Positions 10,748 to 19,410 of a stretch of 64,000 nucleotides of DNA are shown in pieces (within the stretch, counting starts at the first letter, position 1; each line of letters starts with the position of its first letter). This stretch comes from Streptomyces thinghirensis. GTDB taxonomy: Bacteria > Actinomycetota > Actinomycetia > Streptomycetales > Streptomycetaceae. The notes beneath the pieces are model-generated. The model made no database searches, was not told the DNA's origin, and saw only the letters and a list, made by a program, of their open reading frames with translations. The stretch is from NCBI GenBank assembly GCA_021502835.1, contig JAKFGP010000062.1:86332-150331 (forward strand). The letters are read 5' to 3'. The translations under genes were made by a program, and so were the position numbers.

Positions 10748-10762
10748 CTTACTTTCTGTAAG
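10748..10762. promoter_or_regulatory. Candidate HxlR operator, CTTAC-N5-GTAAG
   Basis: A perfect 5-bp-arm inverted repeat with spacer TTTCT sits in the 92-base gap between the divergent NmrA-like and HxlR genes. It resembles known DUF24/HxlR-family boxes of the TAC...GTA type. A further GGTAAG half-site lies at 10775-10780, just before the HxlR start. Confidence 0.5.
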
Positions 10763-10788
10763 AACATACCCAGAGGTAAGCTCCGGAC

Positions 10789-11198
10789 ATGAGCGAAGGT
10801 GCGCAGCTGACACAGGCTGAGGCGGGCAACCGGTATAGGTGTTTCACACCGACTGCCCTGCGCGCGACGTGGTCGACCACGTGACCAGCAGGTGGGGTAT
10901 CTGGGTGCTGATCGCCTTGCGGAGCACCGACCTTCGGTTTTACGAGCTGCGCGACAGCATCCAGGGCATCAGCGAGAAGATGCTCGCTCAGACACTGCGC
11001 GCACTGGTCCAGGACGACCTGGTCTGGCGGAAGGTCGAGCCGACGACGCCACCTCAAGTCACCTACGGGCTGACTGAGTTCGGCCAGGACCTCGGTGAGC
11101 CACTGACGGACTTGTTCGACCGGATCACCCAGCGGCTGGCAGCCAGTGGGACGTCTGTCACGGACAAGCCGACCGCAGAAGCTCGACGGGTGCCGTAG
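10789..11198 (+). CDS. HxlR-family transcriptional regulator
   Basis: Winged-helix DNA-binding protein of the DUF24 class, about 136 residues. ATG 10789 gives MSEGAQLTQAEAGNRY, then a frame change, then FHTDCPARDVVDHVTSRWGI with the family-conserved N-terminal cysteine. The core is FYELRDSIQGISEKMLAQTL with recognition helix and wing VWRKVEPTTPPQVTYGLTEF, ending in a dimerisation helix. The cysteine suggests thiol-based sensing, as in YodB or HypR, but this is inference. It diverges from the NmrA-like reductase and probably controls it through the CTTAC-N5-GTAAG site. A second HxlR/NmrA pair lies at 57.1-58.3 kb. Confidence 0.85.
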
Positions 11199-11473
11199 CC
11201 CAATCCCGATCTTCGACAACAGCGCCGTGTTGCCGCCGAACGCTCACTGTCGCGGCGATCTCGCCCACCGCACACGCCAAAGCCCACGAGCGATGCCTCG
11301 TGAGCCCACGGCGTCAGCGAGCTTCCGCCAGGGGCACCAGCGTCAGAGCCCAATCACCTGTACGAGTGAGCGACTTGACCGGCCAGTCTCATATTCGTGT
11401 CACATAGGCCATCGCTTGGCCACCGCTCGTGAGATTTGGCCACCGAAATGCGAGACCGTACATCAGCGGTCTT

Positions 11474-12394
11474 CTAGAGCCTGTTGCAAAAGTGGATCTT
11501 GAGTTGTGATGTTCGTGGTGTGGCGCGAGGGGACCTGACGGACTGGCAGTGGGCTCGACTGGAGCCGCTGCTGCCGGCGGGAAAAGAGGCCGGGGCGTCC
11601 GCGGACGTGGACACGTCGGCAGTTGATCGACGGGATACGGTGGCTGGCCCAGGCGGGCGGGCCCTGGCGGGACGTTCCCGAGCGGTACGGCCCGTGGGGC
11701 CGGGTCTACGACCTGTTCCGCCGCTGGCAGCGCGACGGCACATGGAAGCGGATCCCGGAGCGACTGCAGGTCCAAGCCGATGAGCGGGCCCTCATCACGT
11801 GGGACGTAACTGTGGACTCGACCGTCTGCCGTGCCCACCAGCACGCCGCTGGCGCGCGCAATAGGGGATCTGCAGCGCGAGCCGCCCGGCGGGGGCGACA
11901 CCGATCCGGACGACCACGGGCTCCGACGCTCGCCGCGGCCTGACAACGAAGATCCACCTCGCGGCCGAGCAGGGCGAAGCCACTGTCCTGCTGATTGCTG
12001 CGGCCACCGCCACGACAGCCGCCACGACAGCCCGCAGTTCCAGCCCGTCCTCGAACGCATCCGCGTCCCTCGCACCGGTCCCGGACGCCCACGCACCACG
12101 CCGGACAGGGTCCGTGCCGACAAAGCCTATGGATCCCGCTTGAACCGCTCCTACCTGCGCGGGCGCAGGATCGGGTGCACCATCCCGGAGAAGGCCGACC
12201 AGGTCCGCAACCGCGAGAAGCTCGGGTCCCGGGGCGGTCGGCCACCCGCCCTCGACAAGGACGACTACAAGGAACGCCACGCGGTGGAGTGCGGGATCAG
12301 TCGGCTGAAACGGCACCGCGCGGTGGCCACGAGATACGACAAACTCGCCGTCCGATACGAGACGACGGTGCTGGTTGCAGTCCTCAACGATTGA
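11474..12394 (+). mobile_element. IS5-family insertion sequence, right end not found
   Basis: The left end carries a terminal sequence of the IS5 type, GAGCCTGTTGCAAAAGT at about 11477-11493, just before the transposase gene. I could not find the matching inverted copy after the gene, so the right end seems deleted or rearranged. No target duplication can be assigned. Upstream, 11199-11473 holds nothing I recognise. Confidence 0.7.
11520..12394 (+). CDS. IS5-family transposase
   Basis: DDE transposase. GTG 11520 opens [20 protein letters not shown] and, after a frame change, [20 protein letters not shown] with [20 protein letters not shown], the family's N-terminal hallmark. The first catalytic Asp lies in [16 protein letters not shown]. 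The second block is [20 protein letters not shown] and the Glu region is [20 protein letters not shown], ending [11 protein letters not shown] and a stop at 12392-12394. About 290 residues is normal. Two frame changes disrupt it, one of which could be the programmed type some IS5 members use, but their positions do not suggest that. Confidence 0.85.
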
Positions 12395-12985
12395 GCGTCT
12401 GCACCGCACGCCGGACATCGACCTGGAGCTGTCGACGCACTGCGAGTACCTGCGGGGCCGGTACAAGACGATCGGGCTCATCCTCGACGTGGCCACATCG
12501 AGGGCGCTCTCGGCTTCGACGTTCCGCATGCGGTGCGCCGCACCACCGCCTGGCAGAACGTGGGGCTTTCACCCGGCGGACTCCGAGCACCAGGTCACCC
12601 GCACCATCGCAGCCAGGATCACAGAGTTCCTCCACCTTGAACGCGTCTTTCCCGACCGCGTCATGGACCTTCATCTGTCCGCCTGGATCTCCAACAGGTG
12701 CGAGACGTCGTGGCAGGTGAAGATCATGAGCCAGGGTGCGCTGGCCTGGTACACCGAGACGTCCCGTTACATCCCCGAACAGAGCAGACAGACCCCTCGT
12801 GGTGCCAGACATGACCGAACCGGTGGTCTGAATCGTCCTGGCCGAGCACCGTCGGTGCCGGAGTCGCGCTACGTCCGACCACTGACGGCGAACAGCAAGT
12901 CCAGCAATTTCCCGACCGGTTCGACCCCAAGCCGACCGATAGGGTGCCGCTGCCGTGGCCCTCCTCCCCGCGGGCCCACCCCACT
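12395..12985 (+). pseudogene. Unidentified gene remnant after the IS element
   Basis: A plus-strand coding-like stretch starts at once after the transposase: RTPDIDLELSTHCEYLRGRY, a frame change, then EHQVTRTIAARITEFLHLER and FPDRVMDLHLSAWISNRCE. Near 12910-12960 another frame gives QQFPDRFDPKPTDR, which recalls the FPDPxRFDP segment of cytochrome P450s but lacks the heme-cysteine loop. The pieces may come from one or two genes cut by the insertion. I cannot name them. Confidence 0.25.
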
Positions 12986-12995
12986 TAGGAGTTGC

Positions 12996-13335
12996 ATGCC
13001 CTCCTCCCCCATCGGGCCGACCGAGTCCGACACCTATATGGCCGTATGCGGTCACACACACCTGTTTCCGGGCGCTCGCTGCCGTGTCCAGGGGTTGCCC
13101 GACCCGCACGCCTTCGCCGGCGCACCGGCGCCGATCGATTTGGACCTGCGCTTCTCCGACGCGGTGATCTCAGAGGCGCGGCTGTCGACGGAGCATCCGG
13201 CAGGTCTCGTCCTCGCCGTCCCGGCCTACACCACCGGGGCGGGCACGTCGATCGGCGGCCGTACCTGTCGTTCGCGCGTTGACCCCGATCGGCGACGAGG
13301 TCGAAGTGACCATCGGCGGCGCTTCCCGCACCTGA
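12996..13335 (+). CDS. Small conserved hypothetical protein
   Basis: ATG 12996 follows a clear ribosome binding site, AGGAG, four bases upstream. The product is about 112 residues and begins MPSSPIGPTESDTYMAVCGH with THLFPGARCRVQGLPDPH, then FAGAPAPIDLDLRFSDAVIS and HPAGLVLAVPAYTTGAGTSI. One frame change leads to ALTPIGDEVEVTIGGASRT and a stop. Its strand pattern suggests a small all-beta fold, with no signal peptide or membrane helix. I recognise the style of a conserved Streptomyces hypothetical but no function. It converges on the helix-turn-helix gene. Confidence 0.6.
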
Positions 13336-13363
13336 GTGCCGGTCTCGAATCCAGCGTCCCCGT

Positions 13364-14292
13364 TCAGCCCCATTCCCACTCGAGCCCGTACACCCCGGGC
13401 GGGCACTCGGCGGGGAGCACATGGGCGGCGTGGGAGGCGTCCAGTTCCACCCGGTGACGGTCACGCGGTTCGTCGCCGAGCCGTTCCCGGTAGTAGTAGT
13501 GGCAGTGTGCCGGGGCGCGAGCGGATGGAACCGTACGTGCAGCAGGTAGGACCGGAGCGGGTCCCGGATACGGCGCTCGTGCGAATGGGAGGTCATGGAC
13601 GTGCGTCCGATACGAATGGTGTAGTCGACCACCGCTGTCTCGTTGCGGGCCAGGGGCCGGCCGAAGGAGATGTCGGCCACCACGTTGCACAGGTCCGGCA
13701 CGAATTGTCTGCCGGTCAGCTCTCCGTTGCGTACGTCGATCTCGACGTCGTCGGACGGCTGTGCGTCCAGGAAGTGGACGACGGTGACTTGCCGGGCACC
13801 GGCACTGACTGCGCGCAGGACGTTGGTCACGGTGATCTCGCGGATGGAGCGGTGCTCGTCCAGAGTCATCGTCTCGTGGCTGACGAGCAGTTGGGTGTCG
13901 GCGTTGAAGTGTGCGAATGCCTCGCCGAGGGCTTGCTCGAGGTCGGACTTGTCACCGTAGACGCAGCGGGCGGCGGTGGGATCGTGGGCCAGGGCTCGGC
14001 CCCGGGGGCGGTGGGGTCCGAGCAGGGAGCGCAGAGTGCCCGGCTCGAGGCCGAGCATGGGTTCCAGTGCGTCGATGGCCTGCAGCGACTGGGAGCGCTC
14101 GGGTTGGCTGCGTCCACGCTGCCAGTGGCTGAGTGTGGCCACGCTCACGTTGATGCCCTGAGCCTGCAGGCGGCCGCATATCCGCTCCAGGGGCAGTCCG
14201 CGGCGCCGCAGAGCATCTCGGAGGGCGAGGGCGAAGTTCGTTCGGTTCCGCGGTGATCGTGGCTCGAGCTGGTCGGCATGACTTCTTTCCAC
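13364..14292 (-). CDS. Helix-turn-helix regulator with conserved C-terminal domain
   Basis: ATG 14292 starts a protein of about 308 residues. The N-terminal third is an XRE-like helix-turn-helix: FALALRDALRRRGLPLERIC, GRLQAQGINVSVATLSHWQR and GRSQPERSQSLQAIDALEPM. The rest is an uncharacterised domain with ITVTNVLRAVSAGARQVTVV, ELTGRQFVPDLCNVVADISF and RPLARNETAVVDYTIRIG, ending, after a frame change near 13530, PPGVYGLEWEWG and a stop at 13364. The reading frame is otherwise unbroken for 250 codons, unusual in this window. It converges on the small hypothetical gene and is followed upstream by the protease on the same strand. Its targets are unknown. Confidence 0.75.
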
Positions 14293-14389
14293 GGGAGTGC
14301 TGCCCCCTGCCGGCGACCGGACCGCACGCCGACGGGACCGCCCACCGTAGCCGGTGAACGGTCCCTGGTCATCGGAGAGCGGGTGGATG

Positions 14390-15588
14390 TCAGTTGGTGT
14401 TCAGCGTCAGGCCGTAGTAGCTGAGCGCGTCGTCCAACGGCTGGAAGTAGGAGGAGCCGCGGGAGTTCACACCTCCCGTGCACTGCTGGCCGGTGGGGCC
14501 CCCGGAGGTCAGGCCCTGGGCCTGGTTGCCGGAGATGTAGGCGCCGCCGCTGTCACCGCCCTCGGTGCAGACGGTGGAGCTGCCGAGGCCGGTGACCACG
14601 GTGTCGGGGCCGCCGTTCTGGTCCGTGTACGTCACGCTTGACGTTGTGCGACTCGACCTTGCCGCAGGTCCAGCCGGTGGTCTGGCCGGACGTTGCACAA
14701 CGCGGCCCCCGAGGCGGCACGCTGGCTGCCCCTGACGGCGAGCCGGGCTGCTGTTGCCCCAGGTGCTCCCCACGCTGGTGGCGATGCGATTTGCCGGCGT
14801 CGATGGTGGCGAGCGCCCGCATGTCCACACTGCGGGAGCCGAGCGCGAACCGGGTGTCCGTGGCCTTGGCGAAGCGCGCGTTGTCGTAGGACAGCACGGG
14901 GAGGTCCTGCACGCAGTGTCCGGCGGTGACGAGGTACTGCTTGCCGCTCCGGTCATGGGCGCCGTAACCGACGGAGCAGACGAAGCCGTTGAAGGTCATC
15001 TGGCTGCCGGGGTAGATCACCGCCTGCGGGACGAGTTCTTCCTGGCCGCGCACGATCCTGACCGTAGCCGTACTTCTCGGCCTCGGTCAGGAAGGCCTTG
15101 GCGGCGGTGCCACGATCGCTGTTGACCTCGATCGTGACGGTGTCCGAGACAGGTCGACACGCCAGGAAGCCACGCCGGCCGGCACTCGCTTGACCGCGAG
15201 CGTGTCCAGCTTCGCCTTGATCCGGTCCAGTTCGGTCTGGCCCCGGGCGGGGACCCGGGCGGCCAGTCCGGCCTTCTCCACCTTCTTGGCCTCTGCGGTG
15301 TCGTCGGCGTTGACGGTCAGCTTGCCGGCGGCGTCAGAAGAAGGCTCCGTCGGCCGATATTCCGCTCTTGGCCAGGCTCGCCAGTCTGGCCTGCTGTGTC
15401 GCCTGCTGGTCCAGACGCTCGACGGCGGCTTTCTCGCTGACTCCGAGTGATGCGGCGAGGGCCTGCACCATCTCCGGCTGGTACCGCGGGGCGGTTCCGG
15501 TGTCCTGGGCCTGGGCACCGCTCACGGCGGAAACCGAGAGAAGGACGCCGGCTGCGGCGACGAAGGCATACTTACGCGAAATGCGCAC
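14390..15588 (-). CDS. Secreted S1-family serine protease, streptogrisin/alpha-lytic type
   Basis: Exported chymotrypsin-like protease with a pro-region. GTG 15588 follows GGAAGGA and starts a signal peptide (ISRKYAFVAAAGVLLSVSAV) cut after AQA. The pro-domain has YQPEMVQALAASLGVSEKAA and LDRIKAKLDTLAVKRVPAGV. The mature part shows the His in QYLVTAGHCVQDLPVLSYDN, the Asp in SVDMRALATID and the Ser in CTEGGDSGGAYISGNQAQGL. It ends GTNSRG-like SRGSSYFQPLDDALSYYGLT with a stop at 14390. About 390 residues matches streptogrisin-like precursors. Four frame changes interrupt it, but the triad is complete in order. The gene stands alone with a long upstream region. Confidence 0.88.
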
Positions 15589-15725
15589 ACTGATTCCTTC
15601 CAGTAGCAGGCAAGGTTGCGCAGCAGAGGGCGACTGCTTGCCTGGCGGCGACAGTTGGGGATGTTCGCCACGCCTTGACTCTGGCCGAGCGGAAGATCGG
15701 CTCATCAAGGCCCGGAACAGCGAGG

Positions 15726-15749
15726 GTTTTAACAGAGATGGTTCAAAAC
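15726..15749. promoter_or_regulatory. Imperfect inverted repeat upstream of the protease
   Basis: GTTTTAAC and GTTCAAAAC face each other across seven bases in an AT-rich patch about 140 bases upstream of the protease start. It could be a regulator site or promoter element. No binding protein can be assigned. Confidence 0.3.
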
Positions 15750-16044
15750 TGTATAGGTCCGCGCCGTGGGACGGGATGCCTAGCGGGTGGGGCGCCGCCA
15801 ACCTGAATAGCGTCCAGCTCAGCCAACAGGAGTTGGTGGAGCAGCACCCGAGGGGCCTTCTGGCGCCGCGAGACGGGGCGGCTGGTTCAGCAATCAGCGT
15901 CTCCACAGCCATCGAAGACGACCCGCCTCACGAGCACGAAACCAACTACTACGCGCAACACCAGCCCCAACCGGCTACTGGAGTCAACGCTCAGAGAATC
16001 CACCGAACCCGGAGCGGTCCATCTGCCCAAGGTCGGCGGCGGCA

Positions 16045-16153
16045 CGGTCCCCAACGTCACGCTTGACCAGGGGCCCAGATGCCCTTCTCGGGATTCAGGT
16101 CTGGAGCGTAGGAGGGCAACCACCGACCGCGCGCTCCGAGTTCGAGGGGGCAT
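16045..16153 (-). pseudogene. IS630-family transposase remnant
   Basis: The minus strand reads LPSYAPDLNPEKGIWAPLVK and, after a frame change, RDVGDRAAADLGQM. This is the C-terminal hallmark of IS630 transposases, which normally continue into a catalytic Glu region and about 40 more residues. Neither the N-terminal part nor inverted repeats are present. The rest of 15750-16200 holds nothing else that I recognise. Confidence 0.65.
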
Positions 16154-16204
16154 GGCCCCGGCTACTGTTCACTCGGGAAACGGCATCGTGGGAACAGAGG
16201 GCTG

Positions 16205-16690
16205 ATGGCGGTCGATGAGGCGCCGGTGGCACGGCTGCGGGTTCAGAACAACGGCGAGGACTTGCTGGAACTGATCCTGGAGCCGTACGGAAGTGATCAT
16301 TGGCTGGTACCGGGTGAGACCTTCGTGGTCTGGACGTTCGGCTCTCCGGACGGTGACCCGTGGTCCGGGACGACGCATGGCAACGAGCCCTTCCAGGTGG
16401 ACTACCGGTGCGGGTCGGTGACGGTGCATTCCAACGGGAGTCACTGCTACGTCGCGGACGTCGAAGGCACCGAGATCGAGTGCGGCCACCGACGGCCGAT
16501 CACCGATGAGACAGCCGTGATGTCTGGCGCCGCTGATCAGGCCGTCTCCAGCGGCCATCCGCCAGCGGGTGCCCTTCTCGCTGCGTATGCGGGCGCGTTC
16601 GCGGCGTTTGGCGGCCACGATGTCGGGGTGGCGTGCGTTGGCGTCCGCGCCGTCGCAGGTAGCGGTGCAGTTTGCGGGTCTGGACCGTGA
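16205..16690 (+). CDS. Conserved hypothetical protein
   Basis: ATG 16205 opens a frame of 161 codons. The first 100 residues look genuine: MAVDEAPVARLRVQNNGEDL, ELILEPYGSDHWLVPGETFV, PFQVDYRCGSVTVHSNGSHC and YVADVEGTEIECGHRRP. This is a small beta-rich domain of a type common in Streptomyces and of unknown role. Beyond about 16500 the translation becomes Ala/Gly-rich and overlaps transposase-like sequence on the other strand, so the authentic end is probably near 16500 and the tail an artefact of a lost stop. No ribosome binding site is striking. Confidence 0.55.
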   Translation: MAVDEAPVARLRVQNNGEDLLELILEPYGSDHWLVPGETFVVWTFGSPDGDPWSGTTHGNEPFQVDYRCGSVTVHSNGSHCYVADVEGTEIECGHRRPITDETAVMSGAADQAVSSGHPPAGALLAAYAGAFAAFGGHDVGVACVGVRAVAGSGAVCGSGP

Positions 16691-16871
16691 AGTCGAACTC
16701 CGCACAGTGGGTCGGCCACTCCTGTGAGGCCCGGACCGCGACCGGGCTGTGCAGTTCACCAGCCTCGGCAAGAAGGTCATGGCCGCCGCGGCACCGTACA
16801 CCGACCAGTTCGGTGCCTCCTCCGGACCACGCCACAAGCCGAAGGCCCTCGCCTCGCCCGAGCTGCGATAG
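16500..16871. pseudogene. Mixed gene debris, possible transposase fragment
   Basis: On the minus strand near 16550-16680 a frame reads DANARHPDIVAAKRRERARI followed by RSEKGTRW, a basic stretch of the kind seen in some transposases. On the plus strand near 16745-16871 a coding-like tail reads FTSLGKKVMAAAAPYTDQFG and KPKALASPELR before a stop. Neither is long enough to name. Confidence 0.25.
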
Positions 16872-16935
16872 CCCGCAGGCATGAGCGACGTTGCATCCGG
16901 GCGGTATGCCCTGCGCGGGCCACGAGGAGTGTGGA

Positions 16936-17514
16936 TCATGGGCGAGGGCGTTCTTGGCCCGCGTCGAGGAGCTCGGTCACGAGCCGATGGGCGTACGCGG
17001 CGTCGAGTCCGGCCGGGCGGAAGAGGATGCGGTACATGATGGGGGCGACCAGGCGGTCCATCGCCGTCTCGACGTCGGGAGTGTTCTCCTCGCGGCCGAT
17101 CGCGCGGGCGAGCATGACGTCGATCTGTTCGGCCGCGTAGGCCGAGCACTGACCGGCGTTGCTGCCGTCCGGGTCGCCGAGCAGAGCGTCGCGGATGTAG
17201 GCGCGGCCGGAGGGGGACGACATCTCGTCGAGGAACTGTTCGGCCCAGGCCGTCAGGTCGGACAGCAGGTCGCCGTGGCTCTCCGGTTCAGTGTCGGGCC
17301 GCAGGCGCTCTACCGCGACGTCCGACAGCAGCTCCTGCAGGTCGCCCCAGCGGCGGTAGATCGTCGAGGGGGTGACTCCGGCGCGCTGGGCGACCAGCGG
17401 GACGGTCACCGCGTCGCGGCCCCGCTCCGACAGGATTTCGCGGACAGCGGCGTGCACCGAAGCCTGGACCCGTGCGCTGCGCCCGCCGGGGCGCACCATC
17501 GGCCTACGACTCAT
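16936..17514 (-). CDS. TetR-family transcriptional regulator
   Basis: An unbroken frame of 192 residues from ATG 17514. The N-terminal helix-turn-helix is typical: ASVHAAVREILSERGRDAVT, VPLVAQRAGVTPSTIYRRWG and DLQELLSDVAVERL. The C-terminal ligand and dimer domain includes LTAWAEQFLDEMSSPSGRAY and AMDRLVAPIMYRILFRPAGL. It is on the same strand as, and downstream of, the amidase pair. A motif in its own promoter region, CGGTTATTGCGTTTA at 17532-17546, resembles one in the amidase/MFS divergent promoter. It is therefore the likely local repressor of the amidase, MFS and MBL genes. Ligand unknown. Confidence 0.9.
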   Translation of the reverse strand: MSRRPMVRPGGRSARVQASVHAAVREILSERGRDAVTVPLVAQRAGVTPSTIYRRWGDLQELLSDVAVERLRPDTEPESHGDLLSDLTAWAEQFLDEMSSPSGRAYIRDALLGDPDGSNAGQCSAYAAEQIDVMLARAIGREENTPDVETAMDRLVAPIMYRILFRPAGLDAAYAHRLVTELLDAGQERPRP

Positions 17515-17531
17515 GACTCCACCTTAAAGCG

Positions 17532-17546
17532 CGGTTATTGCGTTTA
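17532..17546. promoter_or_regulatory. Candidate TetR operator at its own promoter
   Basis: CGGTTATTGCGTTTA lies 18 bases upstream of the TetR start codon. It closely matches CGGTTTGCGTTAA at 19337-19349 between the divergent amidase and MFS genes. Shared sites at both promoters suggest autoregulation together with control of the locus. Confidence 0.4.
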
Positions 17547-17639
17547 GGGGGAGCATGCCGGCTCGAGGGCCGCGTCAGGGCACCCTCGCCGGTCTCCCCG
17601 CTGCGGGCATCCGGTCCTGATCCCGACCGGCCGAACGGC

Positions 17640-19079
17640 CTAGGGGCCGAGCCGGGTACCGTCCGGCCCGCACGCCGCTCTCAGACGGTCGGCGCGAGCG
17701 ATCGGGCGGGCTGTGTCCGCTCGTAGGCGTGGGCCCACCCGCAGCAGTTGCCGCTCGCCGAAGGGCCGTCCGAGCAGCTGCATCCCGATCGGCATGCCCA
17801 CCGTGTCGTGGCCCACCGGGACGGACAGAGCGGGCACTCCGGTGATGTTGGCCGGGGAGGACAGACGCACGTAGGCGTCGGAGACGGCCTCGGTCGAGCC
17901 GTCGGACCAGGTGACGCTCTCCTGACCGGCCTTCACGCGGTCATCGGGACCGCCGGGGCGGCGATCACGTCGACCTTCTCCAGAAGGCGGGCCCACTCCT
18001 CCTGCATGAGCGTCCGGGAGCGCTGGGCACGCAGATAGTCGCCCGCGCCCATCAGCTCACCGGCCTCCAGGAGGATGCGGACGTCCGCCTGGTAGAGCTC
18101 GGGGACCGTACGCAGTGTGCCCTCGTGGTAGGCGGTGGCCTCCGGCACCATCAGTCCCCACTGGGTGGCCTGGATGTACCGGGTCATCGGGATGTCGATC
18201 TCGACGAGTTGGGCGCCGAGCGTCTCCAACTGCGCGATGCCCCGGCGGACGGCGGTCTCCACCTCCGCGTCGACACGGTCGAAGTAGTAGTTGCGCGGCA
18301 CCCCGACGCGCACGCCCGCCAGGTCCGGCTCCCGTTCCGGCCGGTGGTCGAAGGCGGGGGTGTCCAGCGAGGCGGGATCGCGCGGGTCGTGCCCGGCGAG
18401 GACGGTCAGGACCAAGAGCCGCGTCCTCGACGGTGCGGGCGACCGGGCCGACGTGGTCCAGCGACCAGGACAGCGACGTGACGCCGTGGCAGCGGCACCA
18501 GCCCCGTAGGTCGGCTTGAAGCCGACGACTCCGTTCAGCGCGGCGGGAACCCGGATCGACCCGCCGGTGTCGGTGCCGAGGGCGAAGGTCGCCGCCCCCG
18601 GCCGCCACCGCGACGGCGGACCCGCCGCTGGAGCCTCCCGCGACCCGGCAGCGGTCCCAGGCGTTGCCGGTCTGCGGGGTGGTCAGAGCCGTAGGCGAAC
18701 TCATGGGTGTGGGTCTTGCCGACCAGGACAGAGCCTGCGGCCCGCAGCCGGGCGGCGACCGTGCTGTCGGCGGCGGCGCGGTGGCCGGCGGACCCGGGAA
18801 CTGGCGCTGGTGGGCGATCCGGCGACGTCGATCAGGTCCTTGAGTCCGGCCGGGACGCCGTGCAGCGCGCCCCCGGAACACGCCGCGGGCCGCTTCCCTG
18901 CTCGGCCTCCCGCGCCGCGCCGCGGGCCTGCTCGGCGGTGACCGCGACGTACGCCTCGACGTTGCGGGTCCACCTGGTCGATGCGGTCGAGGACCGAGCC
19001 CACCAGCTCGACGGGGGACAGCCGGCGGGCCCCTGATCTGCTGGGCGGCGTCGGCGAGGGTCAGCTCACACGGCTGCAT
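17640..19079 (-). CDS. Amidase-signature family amidase
   Basis: Hydrolyses a carbon-nitrogen amide bond with a Ser-cisSer-Lys triad. ATG 19079 opens MQPCELTLADAAQQI. After frame changes the catalytic Lys block appears (HGVPAGLKDLIDVAG), then the Ser block RVAGGSSGGSAVAVAAG, and SLDHVGPVARTVEDAA. The C-half is continuous for 160 residues: LAGVRVGVPRNYYFDRVDAE, IPMTRYIQATQWGLMVPEAT and LLEKVDVIAAPAVPMTA. It ends MPIGMQLLGRPFGERQLLRV and a stop at 17640. About 475 residues is usual. It overlaps the small AtzG-like gene upstream and shares its strand with the TetR gene downstream. Substrate not predictable. Confidence 0.85.
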
Positions 19080-19275
19080 CGTGCTTCTCCTTTCCGGCGC
19101 GGTAGGCACCGGCGGGCGGGGGTGTCCCCGAAGTCCGCTCACGCAGGACCGCGACGACGGGTGGATGTGCTGGGCGGCGGCGGCGACCGCGGCGTGGCGG
19201 TCATCAGGGCAGCGGAAGTCCGGCACGGGCGGCCCAGCGGGCGGCCTCGGGCGGCGTGAGTTCAACGGAGGGCAC
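19066..19275 (-). CDS. AtzG-like small protein of an amidase operon
   Basis: GTG 19275 with ribosome binding site AGGAG seven bases upstream starts a protein of about 68 residues: PSVELTPPEAARWAARAGLP, LP, then after a frame change DDRHAAVAAAAQHIHP, and TPPPAGAYRAGKEKHDAAV before a stop that overlaps the amidase start by 14 bases. Short helical proteins with a DRHAAVxxxxxHI pattern and a proline-rich tail accompany amidases and, as AtzG with AtzE, stabilise the enzyme. The overlap suggests translational coupling. Two one-base changes are assumed, so the assignment rests on position and pattern. Confidence 0.6.
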
Positions 19276-19333
19276 AGGTTTCTCCTGATCAGGGGCGTGG
19301 CTGCGAAGCACTGCAGCACTCCACACTAAAAGC

Positions 19334-19349
19334 TAACGGTTTGCGTTAA
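19334..19349. promoter_or_regulatory. Candidate TetR operator in the amidase/MFS promoter
   Basis: TAACG-GTTTG-CGTTA is a perfect 5-bp-arm inverted repeat. Its core CGGTTTGCGTTAA matches the site upstream of the TetR gene. It abuts the larger palindrome that begins at 19347. Confidence 0.45.
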
Positions 19350-19377
19350 CCCGACCGTAGGACCTACGGTCGGGTTA
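19347..19377. promoter_or_regulatory. 14-bp-arm palindrome in the amidase/MFS promoter
   Basis: TAACCCGACCGTAG and CTACGGTCGGGTTA are exact inverted copies separated by GAC. The site lies between the divergent AtzG/amidase start at 19275 and the MFS start at 19411. There are no T-runs to suggest a terminator, so a regulator-binding site is more likely. Confidence 0.65.
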
Positions 19378-19410
19378 TACGCAAATCCATGCTTTTACGG
19401 AAGGAGTCCC

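Noticed and set aside
12910..12960. Cytochrome P450
   Set aside because: The FPDRFDP-like string is suggestive, but the heme-binding cysteine loop and I-helix are missing.
13364..14292. Toxin-antitoxin pair with the small gene at 12996
   Set aside because: The genes converge, the small protein is not toxin-like and the regulator is far longer than an antitoxin.
19347..19377. Rho-independent terminator
   Set aside because: There is no T-run on either side and it sits between two divergent start codons, so an operator is more likely.
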